This document shows, in pieces, positions 1 to 5,338 of a stretch of 5,338 nucleotides of DNA. The position numbers and the translations under genes were made by a program. The stretch's first letter is position 1. The number at the start of each line of letters is the position of its first letter. The DNA is taken from NCBI RefSeq assembly GCF_035181385.1, contig NZ_JAXCJK010000007.1, positions 1-5,338 on the forward strand, in the 5' to 3' direction. Source of the DNA: Moraxella sp035181385 (GTDB lineage: Bacteria; Pseudomonadota; Gammaproteobacteria; Pseudomonadales; Moraxellaceae). The notes below the pieces were generated by a model. It was not told where the DNA came from. It saw only the letters and a list, made by a program, of their open reading frames with translations, and did no database searches.

Positions 1-1
1 C

Positions 2-32
2 AAAAACCCCCTCCAACAACCGTTGAAGGGGG
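2..32 (-). terminator. Rho-independent terminator of the rrn operon
   Basis: On the minus strand an 11 bp stem (arms 32-22 and 17-7) with one G-U pair closes a 4-base loop, GGTT, and is followed at once by five T residues (6-2). The stem base is five C-G pairs, so it is strong. It begins nine bases after the 5S 3' end, so it most likely ends the whole operon and also shields the 5S 3' end. Transcription from downstream genes beyond position 1 cannot be judged. Confidence 0.93.
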
Positions 33-41
33 CTAAATAAG

Positions 42-156
42 GTGCTGACGATGACCTACTCTCACATGGGCGAACCACACTACCATCGGCGCTAAGACGT
101 TTCACTTCTGAGTTCGGGAAGGGATCAGGTGGTTCCATCTTGCTATTGTCGTCAGC
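42..156 (-). rRNA. rrf: 5S ribosomal RNA
   Basis: This is the 5S RNA of the large subunit central protuberance, which binds proteins L5, L18 and L25. The minus strand begins GCTGACGACAATAGC and contains the conserved core CCCGAACTCAGAAGTGAAAC. It closes with ATCGTCAGC, so the first eight and last paired eight bases (GCTGACGA/TCGTCAGC, 156-149 and 51-44) form helix I. The length, about 113-115 nt, is normal for a gammaproteobacterium. The exact 3' end could be 42, 43 or 44. It is the last gene before the terminator and no tRNA follows it in the window. Confidence 0.96.
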
Positions 157-165
157 GTAAAAGGA

Positions 166-188
166 TTAACAACGCTGTTATGAGTCTG
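166..188 (-). repeat. Outer 23S-flank stem, 3' arm
   Basis: On the plus strand, 166-174 (TTAACAACG) and 179-188 (TATGAGTCTG) are exact reverse complements of 3357-3365 and 3343-3352, and a 4-base mismatch sits between them in both copies. In the transcript this gives 9 bp, a 4x4 internal loop and 10 bp, enclosing the 23S and all the inner spacer structure. The arm ends ten bases before the 5S, so it could place the 5S next to the base of the precursor fold. The complementarity is seen directly; pairing in the cell is inferred. Confidence 0.75.
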
Positions 189-205
189 TTTTTTAAGTTT
201 GTTTC

Positions 206-224
206 ACTTTTTAAGTTAAAAAGT
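206..224 (-). repeat. Near-perfect palindrome in 23S-5S spacer
   Basis: Nineteen bases form a palindrome with a single central base: arms ACTTTTTAA and TTAAAAAGT. As RNA it can form a weak AT-rich hairpin of about 7-8 bp with a small loop. It has no T-run directly after it on the minus strand, so it is not a good terminator. Its right arm (220-224) also belongs to an 8-base block (220-227) complementary to 3260-3267 upstream of the 23S, so the local hairpin and the long-range pairing exclude one another. The core TTTTTAAGTT also recurs at 190-199. Confidence 0.6.
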
Positions 225-252
225 AAATTCATTCAAGATTGATTCAAGCTTG

Positions 253-275
253 TTAGGTAAAATCTTACACTTACC
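253..275 (-). repeat. Middle 23S-flank stem, 3' arm
   Basis: The plus-strand sequence of this block matches the reverse complement of 3214-3237 over TTAGGTAAA, TC, TTACAC and TTACC, with only three single-base insertions. In the RNA this makes about 22 base pairs with three one-base bulges. Next to it, 241-249 pairs with 3244-3252 at eight of nine positions. Between this block and the terminal 23S stem, 276-314 can fold alone (AACAC/GTGTT at 281-293; GATACTG with CAGTCATC, one bulge, at 313-293), which would make a branched junction. Confidence 0.75.
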
Positions 276-314
276 ATTTAACACTGAGTGTTTGATGACT
301 GATTCACAGTATCT

Positions 315-332
315 AAACCACTTGGGTGTTGT

Positions 333-341
<9 letters not shown>
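315..341 (-). repeat. 23S terminal processing stem, 3' arm
   Basis: On the minus strand CTTGACCATACAAC (341-328) pairs perfectly with GTTGTATGGTCAAG upstream of and across the 23S 5' end (3183-3196). After one bulged A the stem continues with CCCAAG/CTTGGG, then, past a single mismatch, GGTTTA with TAGACC (one G-U). The total is about 26 bp. In other bacteria this stem is the RNase III substrate that releases pre-23S; that role is inferred here. The innermost pairs are helix 1 of mature 23S. Confidence 0.88.
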
Positions 342-3182
<2,841 letters not shown>

Positions 3183-3189
<7 letters not shown>

Positions 3190-3208
3190 ATACAACCCCA
3201 AGGGGTCT
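3183..3208 (-). repeat. 23S terminal processing stem, 5' arm
   Basis: This is the partner of 315-341. The minus strand reads TAGACC, a mismatch, CTTGGG, then GTTGTATGGTCAAG, running into the first bases of mature 23S. The pairing across nearly 2.9 kb is seen directly in the sequence. Cleavage by RNase III within it is inferred from the family pattern. Confidence 0.88.
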
Positions 3209-3213
3209 ATATG

Positions 3214-3252
3214 GGTAATGTGTAACGATTTACCTAAGTTTACGCTTGATTC
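3214..3252 (-). repeat. Middle 23S-flank stem, 5' arm
   Basis: This is the partner of 241-275. Positions 3214-3237 pair with 253-275 (about 22 bp, three one-base bulges) and 3244-3252 pair with 241-249 (8 of 9). A further exact 8-base block, 3260-3267 with 220-227, continues the series outward. The blocks occur in the same nested order on both sides of the 23S, which random matches would not be expected to do. Confidence 0.75.
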
Positions 3253-3269
3253 AGTTCTCTTTACTTTAT

Positions 3270-3306
3270 CCAATCACCTTCTAAAATAGAAGTGGAGTGT
3301 GATTGG
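3270..3306 (-). repeat. Bulged spacer hairpin
   Basis: The outer stem CCAATCAC/GTGATTGG (8 bp, 3270-3277 with 3299-3306) and the inner stem CTTCTA/TAGAAG (6 bp, 3278-3283 with 3287-3292) are separated on one side only by a 6-base bulge (3293-3298). A 3-base loop closes the inner stem. There is no T-run after it in the transcribed direction, so a terminator is unlikely. It probably forms a side arm of the pre-23S fold. Confidence 0.8.
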
Positions 3307-3309
3307 AAT

Positions 3310-3342
3310 GGTTAATTATTTGTTGGAATTAAATAATTAACC
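3310..3342 (-). repeat. Perfect 12-bp spacer hairpin
   Basis: GGTTAATTATTT (3310-3321) and AAATAATTAACC (3331-3342) are perfect reverse complements around a 9-base loop. On the minus strand it directly follows the outer 23S stem arm (3365-3343) and lies three bases from the next hairpin (3306-3270). The stem is AT-rich but long. No T-tract follows it, so it is more likely a structural or processing element than a terminator. Confidence 0.85.
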
Positions 3343-3365
3343 CAGACTCATATTTTCGTTGTTAA
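3343..3365 (-). repeat. Outer 23S-flank stem, 5' arm
   Basis: This is the partner of 166-188. The minus strand reads TTAACAACG, a 4-base unpaired AAAA, then TATGAGTCTG, complementary at 19 of 23 positions to the spacer just before the 5S. It abuts the 12 bp hairpin at 3342. Confidence 0.75.
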
Positions 3366-3372
3366 ATAATGA

Positions 3373-3393
3373 TATGAACTTCGTCAGTTCATA
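3373..3393 (-). repeat. 8-bp spacer hairpin
   Basis: TATGAACT (3373-3380) and AGTTCATA (3386-3393) are perfect reverse complements with a 5-base loop, GACGA on the transcribed strand. It sits between the tRNA-Ala 3' region and the outer 23S stem. Confidence 0.75.
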
Positions 3394-3404
3394 AAGTTAA
3401 AGCA

Positions 3405-3424
3405 TAAATAAGAAATCTTATTTA
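3405..3424 (-). repeat. AT-rich hairpin after tRNA-Ala
   Basis: TAAATAAG (3405-3412) and CTTATTTA (3417-3424) pair perfectly around a 4-base loop. A competing outer pairing exists between AAAGCATA (3399-3406) and TATGCTTT (3436-3443). It is all A-T except one pair, so stability is modest. Confidence 0.6.
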
Positions 3425-3444
3425 AATTGCTTATGTATGCTTTT

Positions 3445-3454
3445 GATGTTTAAA
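3445..3454 (-). repeat. tRNA-cassette stem, 3' arm
   Basis: GATGTTTAAA on the plus strand is the exact reverse complement of 3630-3639. It lies two bases after the CCA end of tRNA-Ala. With its partner it would close a loop containing both tRNAs. Confidence 0.7.
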
Positions 3455-3456
3455 TA

Positions 3457-3532
3457 TGGTGGAGTTAAGGAGAGTCGAACTCCTGACCTCCTGCGTGCAA
3501 GGCAGGCGCTCTACCAACTGAGCTATAACCCC
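3457..3532 (-). tRNA. alaT: tRNA-Ala (anticodon UGC)
   Basis: The 76-nt minus-strand cloverleaf has an acceptor GGGGTTA/TAACTCC, which contains the G3-U70 wobble that identifies tRNA-Ala to alanyl-tRNA synthetase. The D stem is GCTC/GAGC, the anticodon stem CCTGC/GCAGG with loop CTTGCAC (anticodon TGC at 3499-3497), and the T stem AGGAG/CTCCT with loop TTCGACT. The discriminator is A and CCA is encoded (3459-3457). It is the second of two spacer tRNAs, 18 bases after tRNA-Ile, as in many gammaproteobacterial rrn operons. It decodes GCN codons, mainly GCA and GCG. Confidence 0.98.
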
Positions 3533-3534
3533 TA

Positions 3535-3549
3535 ATACTTGGTTAGTAT
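3535..3549 (-). repeat. Small hairpin between the two tRNAs
   Basis: The 18-base linker between tRNA-Ile and tRNA-Ala contains ATACT/AGTAT, a 5 bp stem with a 5-base loop. It is weak and could simply reflect AT richness. Confidence 0.35.
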
Positions 3550-3550
3550 A

Positions 3551-3627
3551 TGGTGGGTCTAATAAGACTTGAACTTATGACCCCCGCGTTATCAACACGG
3601 TGCTCTAACCAACTGAGCTATAGACCC
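3551..3627 (-). tRNA. ileT: tRNA-Ile (anticodon GAU)
   Basis: The 77-nt minus-strand cloverleaf has a perfect 7 bp acceptor GGGTCTA/TAGACCC. The D stem is GCTC/GAGC, the anticodon stem CCGTG/CGCGG (one G-U) with loop TTGATAA (anticodon GAT at 3593-3591), and the T stem ATAAG/CTTAT with loop TTCAAGT. CCA is encoded (3553-3551). It reads AUC and AUU codons. It lies 61 bases after the 16S, in the usual first place of the Ile-Ala spacer pair. Confidence 0.98.
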
Positions 3628-3629
3628 GT

Positions 3630-3639
3630 TTTAAACATC
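3630..3639 (-). repeat. tRNA-cassette stem, 5' arm
   Basis: The plus-strand TTTAAACATC is the exact reverse complement of 3445-3454, giving a perfect 10 bp stem that encloses tRNA-Ile, the linker and tRNA-Ala. It lies two bases before the first base of tRNA-Ile. Confidence 0.7.
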
Positions 3640-3643
3640 TTCC

Positions 3644-3652
3644 TAAAGAACA
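3644..3652 (-). promoter_or_regulatory. Candidate boxA-like antitermination site
   Basis: The minus strand reads TGTTCTTTA, one change from the boxA core TGCTCTTTA that binds NusB-NusE (S10) in E. coli rrn antitermination. The place, between 16S and tRNA-Ile, is not the standard E. coli spacer position, and the bases after it (GGAAG) do not continue the usual ACAA. Chance similarity in AT-rich sequence is possible. Confidence 0.35.
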
Positions 3653-3671
3653 ACTTGTTGTGAATTCTTAC

Positions 3672-3682
3672 TAATCAGATAA
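3672..3682 (-). repeat. 16S processing stem, 3' arm
   Basis: TTATCTGATTA on the minus strand pairs with the leader (TAATTAG and ATAA at 5237-5225): 7 bp with one G-U, a two-base bulge, then 4 bp. Such a stem around 16S is the expected RNase III substrate, but this one is short and AT-rich, so support is moderate. Confidence 0.5.
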
Positions 3683-3688
3683 CTTCGT

Positions 3689-5219
<1,531 letters not shown>

Positions 5220-5338
5220 AATCTTTATAACTAATTAACCCATTGAGTGGGTCAGTCTTGGCTCATTTATTACTAGCAAATTTGCTCATCGTGTAAATGA
5301 ATTAACTTTGAGTATTTTTGCTTGATAAATGATAATTT
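5220..5338 (-). other. rrn leader (partial)
   Basis: These 119 bases upstream of the 16S are AT-rich with no open frame. On the minus strand they include a nested structure with outer arms TCATTTA/TAAATGA (5300-5294 and 5269-5263) around the 12-base perfect palindrome AGCAAATTTGCT (5286-5275), then a hairpin ACCCA/TGGGT with loop CTCAA (5252-5238), then the 16S stem arm (5237-5225). The palindrome could be a boxB-like hairpin, but no boxA follows it. No convincing -35/-10 pair is seen, so the promoters are probably further upstream. Confidence 0.75.
5225..5237 (-). repeat. 16S processing stem, 5' arm
   Basis: This is the partner of 3672-3682: minus-strand TAATTAG, a bulged TT, then ATAA. It lies five bases before mature 16S. 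Confidence 0.5.

Larger units (their letters stand above)
157..332 (-). other. 23S-5S internal transcribed spacer
   Basis: This 176-base AT-rich spacer has no tRNA and no open frame. Read on the minus strand it starts with the 3' half of the 23S processing stem and ends with a motif, CAGACTCATAAC, that I recall from Moraxellaceae spacers just before the 5S. Almost all of it pairs either with the spacer upstream of the 23S (blocks at 315-332, 253-275, 241-249, 220-227 and 166-188) or with itself (281-293, 293-313 and 206-224). It therefore looks like structural and processing RNA only. Confidence 0.9.
3190..3456 (-). other. tRNA-Ala to 23S internal transcribed spacer
   Basis: This 267-base AT-rich spacer has no gene. 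Read on the minus strand from the tRNA-Ala end it holds half of the tRNA-cassette stem (3454-3445), hairpins at 3424-3405 and 3393-3373, the outer 23S stem arm (3365-3343), two strong hairpins (3342-3310 and 3306-3270), then the AAAGTAAA, GAATCAAGC and TTAGG pairing blocks and the terminal 23S stem. AGAGAACTGAATCAAGCG (3258-3241 region) resembles a segment I recall from Acinetobacter spacers. No clear boxA is seen. Confidence 0.9.
3628..3688 (-). other. 16S to tRNA-Ile internal transcribed spacer
   Basis: This 61-base spacer has no gene. On the minus strand it contains the 3' arm of the 16S processing stem (TTATCTGATTA, 3682-3672), a small near-palindrome ACAACAAGTTGT (3661-3650), a boxA-like TGTTCTTTA (3652-3644) and the 5' arm of the tRNA-cassette stem (3639-3630). 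ACAACAAGTTGTTCTT resembles a spacer segment I recall from Acinetobacter. Confidence 0.85.

Noticed and set aside
3396..3404. Second boxA-like sequence, TGCTTTAAC on the minus strand
   Set aside because: It lacks two bases of the boxA core TGCTCTTTAAC and sits in sequence where TTTA-rich words are common, so it was not annotated.
5281..5338. Possible rrn promoter in the leader
   Set aside because: No -35/-10 pair with good spacing was found on the minus strand. AT-rich words alone are not enough.

Overview
The window is one bacterial ribosomal RNA (rrn) operon, transcribed entirely on the minus strand and so read from high to low coordinates. The order is leader (5338-5220), 16S rRNA (5219-3689), tRNA-Ile(GAU) (3627-3551), tRNA-Ala(UGC) (3532-3457), 23S rRNA (3189-333), 5S rRNA (156-42) and a rho-independent terminator (32-2). 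No protein-coding gene is supported. The longest plus-strand open frames lie antisense inside the 16S gene and are chance frames.

The organism looks like a gammaproteobacterium of the family Moraxellaceae. The 16S sequence fits the Moraxella/Psychrobacter branch better than Acinetobacter: it has the signatures AAAGCGAGCGTAGGTGG, TTCGAAAGCGTGGGTAGC and GGTTAAAACTCAAATG. The 5S sequence and the start and end of the 23S also look Moraxellaceae-like. The spacers are very AT-rich. This placement rests on remembered consensus sequences, not on a search, and the species is not determined.

The layout is the classical one: one precursor transcript carries 16S, the two spacer tRNAs, 23S and 5S. The 23S-5S spacer holds no tRNA. 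The window ends 119 bases upstream of the 16S, and no convincing promoter or leader boxA is seen in that piece, so the rrn promoters probably lie beyond position 5338.

The most interesting structure is in the spacers. The bases before and after the 23S are complementary in a series of blocks: a terminal stem of about 26 bp, a 22 bp block with three one-base bulges, an 8 of 9 match, an 8 bp block, and an outer block pairing 19 of 23 positions that ends ten bases from the 5S. Local hairpins sit between the blocks as side arms. Separately, a perfect 10 bp inverted repeat encloses the tRNA-Ile/tRNA-Ala pair. Together these predict a highly folded pre-rRNA in which the 16S, the tRNA pair and the 23S are each closed by their own stem. 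This is an unusually legible version of known pre-rRNA organisation. I found no sign of a new type of system.
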